A stretch of DNA of 64,000 bases from positions 19,115-83,114 of the forward strand of contig NZ_MRWE01000022.1 of assembly GCF_002093665.1 (NCBI RefSeq). The letters are read 5' to 3'. The notes beneath the pieces were generated by a model that had not been told where the DNA came from, made no database searches, and worked only from the letters and a program-made list of their open reading frames with translations. Position 1 is the first letter of the stretch. Each line of letters begins with the position of its first letter. Source of the DNA: Rouxiella badensis. GTDB lineage: Bacteria; Pseudomonadota; Gammaproteobacteria; Enterobacterales; Enterobacteriaceae. A program made the translations under genes and the position numbers. Below are positions 1 through 8,683 of this stretch, one piece after another.

Positions 1-12
1 CTTGGTGCTCAT
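1..12 (-). CDS. coaD: Phosphopantetheine adenylyltransferase, N-terminal four codons only
   Basis: Only ATG and three further codons (reading M-S-T-K) lie inside the window; the gene runs off the left edge. The ATG overlaps the TGA stop of waaE in an ATGA junction, which implies translational coupling. Enterobacterial CoaD commonly begins M-S/T-x-K-A-I-Y-P-G-T, and coaD normally follows waaE (kdtX) in Klebsiella- and Serratia-type LPS loci. The call is therefore from synteny and start context; the enzyme would make dephospho-CoA in coenzyme A synthesis. Confidence 0.7.
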
Positions 13-791
13 AATGGCTCGCTTTTTTGCAGTTGATGGCTGAACGCCCAAAGGGCGGCATACTTGTTAAAAGTATACTGTGCATTCACGCTGGCGAGAA
101 TCAGCCCTTGTTTACCGTCGAGGAAACCGGCGCGCAGGATCCAAGTTTTGAAGAAAGCTCCCAAAGTATGGCTGATGATTGAGAAGTAGCTACAGCGTTT
201 ACCCTGCTCGAAGCGCTGCTTTGCCCAGGCTTCGGCATAGTTCATCTGTTTGCGCTGAAAGGCAAAGAAGTCGCGACAGGTGAGGTGCAGCAGATCGCCC
301 TTGAGGTCAACAATCTCTGCCCCTTGGAAGTTTAACGATTCATGAACCAAATCATCGTTATAGCGATACTTATCGGCCTTATACAGGCGATTGACGCGGT
401 CGGGATACCAGCCGCTATGACGCATAAAGCGTCCTAAAAACAGGTTACGACGGCCAAGGCGGTAAACTTTATTGGCATCCGGCTGTTGCAAACAGGCTTC
501 GATAGACTGACGCAGTTCGGGAGAGACCCGCTCATCGGCATCGATCATCAAAATATAGTCACCGGTGGCATGGTCCTGCGCGATTTGACGCTGCTTGCCG
601 AATCCTTGCCAGTCTTTATTTTCAAACACCTTGGCGCCAAGATGACGAGCCAGCGACGGAGTGTCGTCGCTGCTGCCTGAATCGAGAAGGACTATCTCAT
701 CTGCCCAACTGACTGACTTCAGGCAGTCCTCCAGCAGCGAAGCTTCATTTTTGGCGATCAGCACCACTGACAGACGTTTTTGGGCAGACAT
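9..791 (-). CDS. waaE: LPS core beta-1,4-glucosyltransferase WaaE (GT2 family)
   Basis: A 260-residue cytoplasmic family-2 glycosyltransferase with no signal peptide. The N-terminal nucleotide-sugar fold is clear: an IAKNEA motif near residues 12-17, an [10 protein letters not shown] segment near 35-44, and the metal-binding DAD triplet at residues 84-86. In Klebsiella and Serratia the family adds glucose in beta-1,4 linkage to L,D-heptose I of the inner core. It lies 5 bp downstream of waaA and directly before coaD, the usual waaA-waaE-coaD order, and is probably the last LPS gene of the transcript that begins at waaQ. Substrate is from family and synteny, not shown by the sequence. Confidence 0.88.
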   Translation of the reverse strand: MSAQKRLSVVLIAKNEASLLEDCLKSVSWADEIVLLDSGSSDDTPSLARHLGAKVFENKDWQGFGKQRQIAQDHATGDYILMIDADERVSPELRQSIEACLQQPDANKVYRLGRRNLFLGRFMRHSGWYPDRVNRLYKADKYRYNDDLVHESLNFQGAEIVDLKGDLLHLTCRDFFAFQRKQMNYAEAWAKQRFEQGKRCSYFSIISHTLGAFFKTWILRAGFLDGKQGLILASVNAQYTFNKYAALWAFSHQLQKSEPL

Positions 792-796
792 GGGAT

Positions 797-2074
797 TTAG
801 TGACTCCGAGGGGGAAGATAGGGCTCCATCAGCTGCAGCAGGCGCTGAAGCGCACCCTGATTTTGACGCAGTACCTCTACCGCGTGGCGACCATAATAAA
901 GACGATAGTCTTCATCGGTCAGCAGCGTTGAAATTTCTTTAACCAATGAGGCGCTATCGTTAACGGTAATCAAACCGTCGGCCTGCGCGAGCTTGGCGCA
1001 AATATCTTTGAAGTTGAAGGTATGCGGACCCATCAGGACCGGTATAGCGTGTGCCGCCGCCTCAAGCGGGTTATGGCCGCCACGCTCTACCAGACTACCG
1101 CCCACGAAGGCGATGTCGGCAATTCCGTACAGCAGCATTAGCTCACCCATAGTGTCGCCAATCACAACCTGCGTTTGCGCGGAAGGGACTTCGCCACTGC
1201 TGCGTTGAATAAAGCTCATACCCGCCTTCTGGGTTAATTCACAGGCCACCGGGAAACGTTCAGGATGGCGTGGTACCAGAATCATCAGCAAATTAGGGAA
1301 GGTTTTCAGCAGTTCACGGTGAGCTGCGAGCAGAATCGCTTCTTCACCATCGTGGGTGCTGGTGGCTATCCATACCTGACGACGAGATGCCCATTGGCTG
1401 CGCAGCGTCAGTGCGCGAGCGGCCAACTCTGGGGTCACCGAAATATCGAATTTCAGGCTACCGGTCACTGCGAGATGAGAGCGCTTGAGGCCAAGAGAAA
1501 TAAAGCGCTCTCCGTCTTCGGCATTCTGTGCGGCAATTAGGGTGATTTTGCTCATCACCTTTTTGATAAATTTGCCTAACTTACCGTAGCCTTTTGCAGA
1601 GCGTGCCGAAAGGCGCGCATTGGCGATAACCAGGGGAATGTCGCGTTCATGCAGGGCTGAAATCAGGTTCGGCCACAGCTCGGTTTCCATGATGATGACC
1701 AGCTTCGGACGAACCTGATCGAGAAAGCGCTCGATGGAACCGGGCAAATCATAAGGCAGATAAACGTGGCTGACGTCCTTGCCAAATGCAGACACAGCAC
1801 GCTCTGAGCCGGTAGGCGTCATGGTGGTGACCGTGATCGGCAGGGAGGGATAGCGATGGCGTAGTGCCCTGACTAAAGGGACTGCCGCGAGCGTTTCACC
1901 CACGGAAACGGAGTGCAACATAATGCCGTCCGCCACGACCTTACCTTTGCAAAATCCATAGCGCTCAGCCCATCTCTTACGATAGAGCGGTGCTTTCCGA
2001 CCACGCATCCAGAGACGAACCCAGATAATTGGCTGGATGAGGTAAAGAAGAACGGTATACAGCGTTTGTAACAT
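797..2074 (-). CDS. waaA: 3-deoxy-D-manno-octulosonic acid transferase (Kdo transferase)
   Basis: A 425-residue GT30 enzyme that transfers Kdo from CMP-Kdo to the lipid A precursor, an essential step on the inner face of the inner membrane. The first 20 or so residues are a hydrophobic membrane anchor. The catalytic-base segment HSVSVGE (Glu60) and the C-terminal domain with [14 protein letters not shown], typical of the family, are present. Length matches E. coli WaaA (425). It lies between wabH (57 bp upstream) and waaE. No defects seen. Confidence 0.95.
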   Translation of the reverse strand: MLQTLYTVLLYLIQPIIWVRLWMRGRKAPLYRKRWAERYGFCKGKVVADGIMLHSVSVGETLAAVPLVRALRHRYPSLPITVTTMTPTGSERAVSAFGKDVSHVYLPYDLPGSIERFLDQVRPKLVIIMETELWPNLISALHERDIPLVIANARLSARSAKGYGKLGKFIKKVMSKITLIAAQNAEDGERFISLGLKRSHLAVTGSLKFDISVTPELAARALTLRSQWASRRQVWIATSTHDGEEAILLAAHRELLKTFPNLLMILVPRHPERFPVACELTQKAGMSFIQRSSGEVPSAQTQVVIGDTMGELMLLYGIADIAFVGGSLVERGGHNPLEAAAHAIPVLMGPHTFNFKDICAKLAQADGLITVNDSASLVKEISTLLTDEDYRLYYGRHAVEVLRQNQGALQRLLQLMEPYLPPRSH

Positions 2075-2131
2075 AATATCCGTAAAATCTAAGGGTAAAG
2101 GCAGAATTCTAAGTTTTAAACCAGCCTAAAG

Positions 2132-3220
2132 CTATTGTTTATTCGCTAACTCAGCATATTGCTCGCAGATAGGCTGAATGCCGTAATGTGTCAGCTTCTG
2201 CGGGTCGATATAAGGCGGATTGGTGTAAATATCTTTAATCTTTTCAGCCAGTGATGCGACGCTTAAGTCTGCGAGCCCGCGAGCGAGTTCACCGCTAAGA
2301 ATTTCTGCGGGTCCGCCCGGGCAGCGGGTGCTAACCACCGGCGTATCGAGCAGCAGAGCCTCAACCAGCACGTTGCCAAACCCCTCGCTATCTGAGCTTA
2401 AAATCAGCTGTTGGGCATGGCGAATATAGGGATAGGGATTGGACTGGAAGCCCTTGAAAATAACCCGTTCGGCGACGCCAAGCCGTTTTGCCAGCGATTT
2501 AAGCTTTTCCGTTTGCTCTGGCTTGCCCTGACCCAGCAGGACCAGTGGAGCCTGGACCCCACTTTCTGTGTAAGCCTCAATTAACCTGTCGTGACGCTTG
2601 TTTTCATGAAAGCGCCCCACGTGAATCAGGTATGGCTCTCCTGCCAGCTCGCAAGGTTGTTCAGCCGCGGCATGAATCGCTTTAATATCAAAGGGGTTGT
2701 AAATCACCTCAAGACGCGATGGGCTGAGGCTAAACTGCTGCCGAATGTCGTCTGCAACCGCATGCGAGACGGCAACGATATTGCGACGCTGGTAGACCGC
2801 TTTAATCTTGCGCTGTTTCATCCAGCGATCGAAGCCGGTGCGATGCCCAAGGTAGGAGGTCGAAAACATACCGTGCAGACAGAACCAGACTTTGGTGGCA
2901 TCTAGCACGTTACTTTTAGCCACGATACGGTCGGTTTTATGCAGGTTCGACAGTACCAAATCAAAATCACCGGCCTTACGCAGTGCGTCGTCCAGCTGAC
3001 CCGCGCGACGTGAGAGCTCGGTCAACTTGCGCCACGGCTTACGGTTCTGGTCTTTAATGACTACATACACCAGGCCTTCCGGCAGCGGATACTGGCAGAC
3101 GTCGCGCAGTGAAAATAATGACACTTGATGCCCCTGACGCAGCATACCTTCAGCCAGCGTCAGCACGACCTTTTCGGCCCCGCCGCCCGGAAGTCCGTCG
3201 ATAATAAACAGAATGCGCAT
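2132..3220 (-). CDS. wabH: LPS core GT4 glycosyltransferase, WabH-like (N-acetylglucosaminyl transfer)
   Basis: A 362-residue GT-B enzyme. The N-terminus has the donor-fold pattern IDGLPGGGAEKVV, and the C-terminal half carries the GT4 signature around SSDSEGFGNVLVEALLLDTPVV with the E-x7-E arrangement. It starts 1 bp after the wabG stop, so the two are co-translated. In Klebsiella the gene at this position, WabH, adds GlcNAc to the GalA placed by WabG, after which WabN removes the acetyl group. Here the WabN-like gene lies about 3.5 kb away and divergent. The name rests on synteny plus recalled similarity; the sugar specificity is inferred. Confidence 0.75.
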   Translation of the reverse strand: MRILFIIDGLPGGGAEKVVLTLAEGMLRQGHQVSLFSLRDVCQYPLPEGLVYVVIKDQNRKPWRKLTELSRRAGQLDDALRKAGDFDLVLSNLHKTDRIVAKSNVLDATKVWFCLHGMFSTSYLGHRTGFDRWMKQRKIKAVYQRRNIVAVSHAVADDIRQQFSLSPSRLEVIYNPFDIKAIHAAAEQPCELAGEPYLIHVGRFHENKRHDRLIEAYTESGVQAPLVLLGQGKPEQTEKLKSLAKRLGVAERVIFKGFQSNPYPYIRHAQQLILSSDSEGFGNVLVEALLLDTPVVSTRCPGGPAEILSGELARGLADLSVASLAEKIKDIYTNPPYIDPQKLTHYGIQPICEQYAELANKQ

Positions 3221-3221
3221 A

Positions 3222-4349
3222 TCAGCCTACCAGCTCTTGGTACAGTGAGATAAGTTGGGACGAAAGCCGCTGTGGCGTACAGTCGAGGATCCGCTCGCGC
3301 GCTTTCTCGCCTTCGCTGGAGCCCAGCGCATGTTTTGGCAGCGCCATTACCGCCTGTTGCAGCGCCGTTACGTCGAGCGCATCACACACGTAGCCGTTCA
3401 CGCCCTGAACAATAAACTCTGAGCCGCCGCAGGTCGGTGTGGTGATGATTGGCAGCCCACACGCCATGGCCTCTAGAATCACGTTAGGGAAGGGGTCGTA
3501 GAGCGTTGGCAGCAGCAGACCGTCGGCCATTTGATAGAAGGCCAGCGTTGAGGTTTGCATGCCGAAGAAATGTACCCGATTTGCGTAGCCTAAAGTTGCA
3601 CAAAGCGCTCTGTATCGTTTTTCGTCTTTATCTTTACCCACCACCAACAGATGGCGATCGGTATTGGCGATGGCTTTTATTGCCGCATCCAGGCCCTTAC
3701 GCTCAAAGCCTGAACCGACATAAATCAGGCAGGTTGCATCGGCAGGCACTTGATATTGCGCACGCAGGGTGAAGCGTTCTGCCTCGGTTGGCGGCAAAAA
3801 TCGCTGTGCGTCGATAGCGTTGTAGATGACGCGAATCTTGTCGGCAGGCACGCCAAACTCGTTGATGATTTCCTGCTTGACCATCTCGGCGTTGCAAATC
3901 ACCGCCTTTAGCTCGGGAGCGGAGTACATCTGCTGCTCGGCCTGCATGACATAACGATGGTAACGGTCGCCGAAAAGTTGTCTGGCTTTCCAGGTCGGCA
4001 GGACGCGCGCACGTTGCTCGAGCCAGCGGCGGTGAACGCCGTCACCGGCGCGATACAAGTCACAGCCCGGAATGCGCTCATGGCTCTGTACTAAATCGAA
4101 ATCTTCTTTTTGCCACAGGCTGCGGGCCGCGTTGGCAAAACCGCGTTCGCGGCTGATACGCCCGAGTTTCCACGGATCGCAGATGTGCACCTTCCAACCC
4201 GGTTTGACCTCACCCTGCCATTGGCGGGTAATGACGTTTAGCTCAAGATCCTGATTTTCGAGGGCTTCAAGCGCGCGGGATACGAAGCGTTCCGCGCCAC
4301 CGTCTGGGCGGTATTTTTGGCGCACTAGCGCCAGTCTAAAATGCTTCAC
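3222..4349 (-). CDS. wabG: LPS core GT4 glycosyltransferase, WabG-like (galacturonic acid to heptose II)
   Basis: A 375-residue GT4 protein with a GT-B fold. The N-terminus reads LVRQKYRPDGGAERFVSRAL, characteristic of the WabG/WaaG branch. An internal SHERIPGCDLYRAGDGVHRRW segment and the C-terminal LLPTLYDPFPNVILEAMACG donor-binding signature are present. Translation starts at GTG, which overlaps the waaQ stop by 4 nt (GTGA), preceded by an AAAGG ribosome-binding site. In Klebsiella, WabG transfers GalA to L,D-heptose II and is needed for outer core. The order waaQ-wabG-wabH supports the call; the sugar itself is inferred. Confidence 0.82.
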   Translation of the reverse strand: MKHFRLALVRQKYRPDGGAERFVSRALEALENQDLELNVITRQWQGEVKPGWKVHICDPWKLGRISRERGFANAARSLWQKEDFDLVQSHERIPGCDLYRAGDGVHRRWLEQRARVLPTWKARQLFGDRYHRYVMQAEQQMYSAPELKAVICNAEMVKQEIINEFGVPADKIRVIYNAIDAQRFLPPTEAERFTLRAQYQVPADATCLIYVGSGFERKGLDAAIKAIANTDRHLLVVGKDKDEKRYRALCATLGYANRVHFFGMQTSTLAFYQMADGLLLPTLYDPFPNVILEAMACGLPIITTPTCGGSEFIVQGVNGYVCDALDVTALQQAVMALPKHALGSSEGEKARERILDCTPQRLSSQLISLYQELVG

Positions 4350-5425
4350 GGGAGTAACCTTTCTGCCGCATCGATAACTGCCTGAGTGGGAATGGCATCA
4401 AGGTAGCGTTCGGATGTATGGGTGTCGATATCGTCGGGATCGGGCAAGGGGCCGAAATCACCGGCCCAAATGACTTCGCCCTGAGCCTGCCACGGTTTCC
4501 AGAAGGTCAGCTTTGACGGCCCAAACAGCGCAATCAGCGGCGTTTGCAGTGCGGCCGCCATGTGCATTGGCACGGAATCGACACCGATAAACAGGGCGGC
4601 TTTATCGATAAGCGCAGCCAGTTGACGCAGGGTCAATTTTCCGGCCAGTGAGGTGACGTTAGCCTCAGGGCAGAGTGTGAGAATGTTGGCGACCATCTCA
4701 AGCTCGCGTTTGTCCGGCCCGGCAGTGACAACAATCGGAAAACCTTTGGCCGAGAGGGCGCTGAAGGTGGCGGCCATCTTCTCTTCGGTCCAGCATTTGA
4801 AAAACCAGCGAGAGGTCGGCTGAACCACAATAAATGGAATCTTGATTCCATTGTCATGCAGAAGAGCGTTAACGGCCTGTTCATCCTGTTCTGAATAGCT
4901 CATGGTGGCCTGACTTACCGGCGAGACGATATTCAAGGGTTCGAGAATAGACAAGTTTTGCTCGACGGTATGCTGCTTACCGTGATTTGAGGTACTGACC
5001 AGCTGGGTATGGCAGAATGGCCAGACTTTACCGCGACGCTTAGGGAAAGCAAATCCCAGACGCACAGGCGCGCCCGTTAGACGTGTCACGATGGCGCTGC
5101 GCCACTGGTCGGCAAGGTTGACCACCAGGTCATATTTGCGCTTCATCAGTTGGCGGGCCAGTTTGACCTCATGGCCCATATGCGCACGCGCACCCTGTTT
5201 TTTCCATTGCCTGTCGATGGTAAATAGCTGATTTAATGCCGGATGGCTTGCCAGCATATCGCGCGTTTCGAGATACACCAGCATATCGATTTCGGCATCG
5301 GGATAGTGCTGATGAAGCGTATTGATAACCGGCGTGGTCAGCAACATATCGCCGTGATGACGCAGTTTGATAATAAGGATACGCCGTGGCGAGTTGAGAA
5401 TTTTGGTTGCTGAGGCCTGAGTCAT
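4346..5425 (-). CDS. waaQ: LPS heptosyltransferase III
   Basis: A 359-residue GT9 enzyme that adds the branch heptose (HepIII) to HepII of the inner core using ADP-heptose. The N-terminal IIKLRHHGDMLLTTPVI motif and the C-terminal ADP-heptose-binding segment GVDSVPMHMAAAL are diagnostic. It is the first gene of the leftward waaQ-wabG-wabH-waaA-waaE-coaD run, with a 4-nt overlap into wabG. Its promoter must lie in the 229-bp gap shared with the divergent wabN-like gene. Among the four GT9 genes here it is assigned as WaaQ from the RHHGD pattern and from being followed by wabG. Confidence 0.88.
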   Translation of the reverse strand: MTQASATKILNSPRRILIIKLRHHGDMLLTTPVINTLHQHYPDAEIDMLVYLETRDMLASHPALNQLFTIDRQWKKQGARAHMGHEVKLARQLMKRKYDLVVNLADQWRSAIVTRLTGAPVRLGFAFPKRRGKVWPFCHTQLVSTSNHGKQHTVEQNLSILEPLNIVSPVSQATMSYSEQDEQAVNALLHDNGIKIPFIVVQPTSRWFFKCWTEEKMAATFSALSAKGFPIVVTAGPDKRELEMVANILTLCPEANVTSLAGKLTLRQLAALIDKAALFIGVDSVPMHMAAALQTPLIALFGPSKLTFWKPWQAQGEVIWAGDFGPLPDPDDIDTHTSERYLDAIPTQAVIDAAERLLP

Positions 5426-5654
5426 CTTTATTCGCTATTCAAGAATTTAAGGAGTGATTCTAAAGGAGCCTGAAGAATGTGGCTACTCTTCCAGACCGTT
5501 CTTGCTATAGGTCGAAAAATATCAAAGAATAGACAACAAATTTGGCTCATGGTTGTCCAAAAATGAGTTTATTAAAGTTTTCTTGATGAGTGGGTACGCG
5601 CCCGCTGTCTTTTTATTCGAGAAAGCTTCATTGAGTTTTTATTGAGCATTTTCT
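5426..5654. promoter_or_regulatory. Divergent promoter region between waaQ and the wabN-like gene
   Basis: An AT-rich 229-bp spacer between two divergent LPS genes. It must hold promoters for both directions. I looked for the RfaH ops/JUMPstart element (core GGCGGTAGC) expected before long LPS operons and found only poor partial matches, so RfaH control is not supported by the sequence. No open reading frame of note. Confidence 0.5.
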
Positions 5655-6611
5655 ATGACTAAGCCAGCATTTATCATCACTATCGATACTGAAGGCGACA
5701 ACCTTTGGCAAAATCACGACAGTATCTCTACGGAGAACACTCGTTATTTGCCACGTTTTCAGGCGCTTTGTGAAAAATATGGTTTCAAACCCGTCTATCT
5801 CACCAACTATGAGATGGCCAAGGACGCGCAATACGTTGAATTCGCTACCGACGTTATCCGCCGTGGTACCGGCGAGGTGGGGATGCATCTGCATGCCTGG
5901 TATAGCCCGCCACATGAGCCGCTAACCTCTGACGATTGGCGCCACAAGCCCTATCTGATTGAGTATCCTCGAGACGTTATTCGCGCCAAGGTTGATCACA
6001 TGACCAAGCTTCTGGAAGACGCGTTCCAGACCAAAATGCTCAGCCACCGGGCTGGCCGTTGGGCGTTTAATGAATATTATGCTTCACTGCTGGTGGAGTA
6101 TGGCTATCAGGTTGATTGCTCGGTCACGCCGCACGTCAACTGGTCGTTCTCGCCGGGTAATCCTGCGGGTCAGGGCGGAACCGACTATCGCCACTTCCCG
6201 AGCGAGGCCTATTTCCTCGATCCGGAAGACATCAGTCGTGCCGGAAAGTCGCCGCTGCTCGAAGTCCCGATGAGCATTCATCTCAAGCACTCCCCGCTGA
6301 TGAACACTCTGAAGCAAAGTTATGACGCACTGCGTGGAAAGAAGCGTTCGCCTTCGGCGCTGTGGCTGCGCCCTTCGGGCGGGAATCTCGAGAAGATGAA
6401 GCAGGTTGCCACGCGCAGTTTGGCCCAGGGCCATGACTACGTCGAGTTCATGCTGCACTCTTCGGAGTTTATGCCTGGCGGCAGCCCGACGTTTAAGAAC
6501 GAGCAGGATATCGAAGTACTTTACCGTGACCTGGAGCAGCTGTTTAGCTGGCTGAGCGAACGTACGGTAGGATTAACATTGGCTGAATATTATCAGCAGA
6601 GAGTGAATTAA
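5655..6611 (+). CDS. wabN: WabN-like polysaccharide deacetylase of the LPS core
   Basis: A 318-residue NodB/polysaccharide-deacetylase-like protein. The metal/catalytic motif appears as TIDTEGD (Asp11, Asp15) and the second motif as MHLHAW (His78, His80); a SHRAGRW segment follows near residue 145. No signal peptide, so it should act in the cytoplasm. In Klebsiella, WabN deacetylates the GlcNAc that WabH adds, giving GlcN in the core. In that cluster wabN follows wabH; here it is inverted and on the other side of waaQ, paired with a downstream GT9 gene 4 bp away. Deacetylase is fairly sure; the exact substrate is inferred from the presence of wabH. Confidence 0.7.
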   Translation: MTKPAFIITIDTEGDNLWQNHDSISTENTRYLPRFQALCEKYGFKPVYLTNYEMAKDAQYVEFATDVIRRGTGEVGMHLHAWYSPPHEPLTSDDWRHKPYLIEYPRDVIRAKVDHMTKLLEDAFQTKMLSHRAGRWAFNEYYASLLVEYGYQVDCSVTPHVNWSFSPGNPAGQGGTDYRHFPSEAYFLDPEDISRAGKSPLLEVPMSIHLKHSPLMNTLKQSYDALRGKKRSPSALWLRPSGGNLEKMKQVATRSLAQGHDYVEFMLHSSEFMPGGSPTFKNEQDIEVLYRDLEQLFSWLSERTVGLTLAEYYQQRVN

Positions 6612-6615
6612 GAAG

Positions 6616-7710
6616 ATGGCAAAGAAGTTAAAAACAGCCTTATCGAACAAGTTTCTGCAGTTTTACACCCTCTTCGGCGGTCGTCTAAAACCGCGCGACT
6701 CGTTTGATCCGACGCGCATCTTCACCAGCATCGTCATCTATTCGACTACGGCGCTCGGAGACCTGATGTTTAACACCCCGGCGATTCGGGCGATTAAAAA
6801 CCGTTATCCTAATGCCTTTATTACGCTGGTTTCGAGCCATAAAAATAAAGGTCTGGTTGCCAATAGTCCCTATTTCGACGACGTGGTGTATTGGGACGAA
6901 AAGGTACGTGATATTAAAAGTGTCATCAAAGCATTGCGTAAGAATCAGCCCGAGCTGGCTGTCATTCTTCACTCCAAACCGCCATACGACGTGATGAGTG
7001 CGGTGATGTCCGGCTGTGAGTACATCGTTAAAGATCTTTACGGAGAGCGTCCGACCGGCGTCGAGCAGTGGTTAACCCATTATATGGACAACTTTGAAGG
7101 GCATCTCATTCAACGCAAGCTTAATCTGGTGAAATTCCTGGGTTGTGATAACACCAATATCGACATGATGATCCCTGTCGATTTCCCTAAAATCGAAAAA
7201 GAGTTGGGAAAAATCATTATCGGTTTCCAGATGGGCGCATCAAGACCGGTCCGCTGCTGGCCAGTGCCAAAATTTGTCGAGCTGGCAAGGTCACTGATGG
7301 CTCTCGGTCCTGAGTACGAGGTTGCGTTGATTGGTACCCAGCTAGAGAAGCCTCTGGAAGAAGAGTTCTTCAGCCTGCTGACGGAAGAGGAAAAACAGCG
7401 CGTGGTGAGTTACATCGCCAAGACCAGCCTGCCTCAGCTGATGAGCGTCATGAAAAATATGGATGTGATGGTTACGGGTGATACAGGACCTCAGCATTTA
7501 GCCGTGGCGCTGAAAGTGAAAACGGTAAGCCTGTTCGTAACCGAAGTGCCACAATACTGTGGGCCTTATCAGGACCCTGAAATTCATCCGGTTATCTGGA
7601 TGCCGGTCGATCTGGAGAAGATGGATAAGGCCGTCAGCGAACAGCCGCTGTCAATCATCAGCTGCGATGAGGTGTTGCAGCACGTCAAAACCTTGTTGAA
7701 AATTAACTGA
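6616..7710 (+). CDS. GT9 (heptosyltransferase-family) glycosyltransferase of unknown specificity
   Basis: A 364-residue family-9 glycosyltransferase. The N-terminal STTALGDLMFNTPAIRAIK segment corresponds to the GD motif of ADP-heptose transferases, and TGDTGPQHLAVAL near residue 293 is the donor-binding motif. It starts 4 bp after the wabN-like stop, so the pair is an operon facing away from waaQ. It is clearly distinct from waaC, waaF and waaQ, all present nearby, so it is a fourth paralogue. It may add an outer-core heptose, but this cannot be read from sequence. Conserved Cys and Pro around QMGASRPVRCWP replace the usual GASRxxKRW loop. Confidence 0.75.
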   Translation: MAKKLKTALSNKFLQFYTLFGGRLKPRDSFDPTRIFTSIVIYSTTALGDLMFNTPAIRAIKNRYPNAFITLVSSHKNKGLVANSPYFDDVVYWDEKVRDIKSVIKALRKNQPELAVILHSKPPYDVMSAVMSGCEYIVKDLYGERPTGVEQWLTHYMDNFEGHLIQRKLNLVKFLGCDNTNIDMMIPVDFPKIEKELGKIIIGFQMGASRPVRCWPVPKFVELARSLMALGPEYEVALIGTQLEKPLEEEFFSLLTEEEKQRVVSYIAKTSLPQLMSVMKNMDVMVTGDTGPQHLAVALKVKTVSLFVTEVPQYCGPYQDPEIHPVIWMPVDLEKMDKAVSEQPLSIISCDEVLQHVKTLLKIN

Positions 7711-7718
7711 TCCTGTCT

Positions 7719-7738
7719 GCGGGGAATGTTTTCCCCGC
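7719..7738. terminator. Hairpin between converging LPS genes
   Basis: An 8-bp perfect GC-rich stem (7719-7726 with 7731-7738, 4-nt loop) lies 9 bp past the GT9 stop. It is followed by a second small inverted repeat (TTGGC/GCCAA type) near 7743-7758. Neither is followed by a long T run, so termination efficiency is uncertain; position between convergent genes supports the role. Confidence 0.45.
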
Positions 7739-7780
7739 CCCTTTGGCATTTTGCCAAGGCCCGCCTGAAAGAACGTTCTG

Positions 7781-8683
7781 TTAATAGAAAACCTGATGGT
7801 AATCCGCTTTCTCAAAGATTTGGCTGGGGATGGCGCTTTGCAACGACAGGTTAACGACCCTAATATTCTTCTTTTTCAGCTGATTACTGGCATGAGTAAA
7901 CGCTGGGACGATAAGATCTTCGAAGCTTTCTGCCAGGAAGCTCGGCAGCTTATTGCTCTCTGATTCGTAGAATCTTGGTTTATTAAAGTTGTTCATGTCG
8001 AGGCCGATGATATACAGCTCGCTGAACCCTAAAAATGCGGCAATTTGTAACGCCCAATAGGCAACTGTGCCGGCATCGAACACGCCGTGGCGGATGTCAG
8101 TGGTGAATCCGATATCAGGACGATTATCGGCAAACGAAGCGCAGCGTACGTTGGCGTAGCAGTGGCCCAGTTCGGTTGCAGGTATCTTGGGCTGGAAGAT
8201 TTTAAACGCTGCGTCTTCAATCAGCGCCAGCGAGCATTTGATTCTTGCCAGCGAGACGCGATCAACGATGCGGGCGATGCCGTGGGCGGTGGTAAACAGA
8301 GTGAGCTTCGGGTCAGAGACTATCTCGGCGACCATCTCGGGACGCTGGTCTAAAAACCCCATATCGACAATGACATAGAATTTGAAGTCGACCGACTTAT
8401 TCAGTGACCAGGCACCGTTTAACCCCATCGACGGCAGCGACGGTGGGGTTTTGAAGCGGATATCTTTCACCGACGGACCCGTCGCCGCGAGCATGACCGG
8501 ACCACTGAAGGCCCCTGCTAACGATGCAAGGCTGACGATAGGGATAGCCTGTCCCCGAAAATTCAGGCTGATGATTTCTCCGCTGGGCGCGCGGGAAATC
8601 CTCATATAAGGCCAGAGATTTTCATTATGTCGATATGGGCGTTTATGCGTATAGCGATAAATCTGTTTAAAGAAGGAACCCAC
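7781..8683 (-). CDS. waaZ: WaaZ-like LPS core protein (possible third-Kdo transferase)
   Basis: About 300 residues from a GTG start at 8683, chosen because a strong AAGGAG lies 10 nt upstream and it gives a 17-nt overlap with the end of waaC; an ATG at 8605 is an alternative. The pattern MGLNGAWSL, DFKFYVIVDMGFLDQRPEMV and later SELYIIGLDMNN, FYESESNKLPS resembles E. coli WaaZ, the protein needed for adding KdoIII to the inner core. The family also resembles DUF115-type transferases. No signal peptide. It is the last gene of the hldD-waaF-waaC transcript, a position often held by waaL in relatives. Function is from remote similarity. Confidence 0.6.
   Translation of the reverse strand: MGSFFKQIYRYTHKRPYRHNENLWPYMRISRAPSGEIISLNFRGQAIPIVSLASLAGAFSGPVMLAATGPSVKDIRFKTPPSLPSMGLNGAWSLNKSVDFKFYVIVDMGFLDQRPEMVAEIVSDPKLTLFTTAHGIARIVDRVSLARIKCSLALIEDAAFKIFQPKIPATELGHCYANVRCASFADNRPDIGFTTDIRHGVFDAGTVAYWALQIAAFLGFSELYIIGLDMNNFNKPRFYESESNKLPSFLAESFEDLIVPAFTHASNQLKKKNIRVVNLSLQSAIPSQIFEKADYHQVFY

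Noticed and set aside
5426..5654. RfaH ops/JUMPstart element before waaQ
   Set aside because: Best partial matches (such as GGCGCGTACC on the minus strand) miss several of the invariant positions of GGCGGTAGC.
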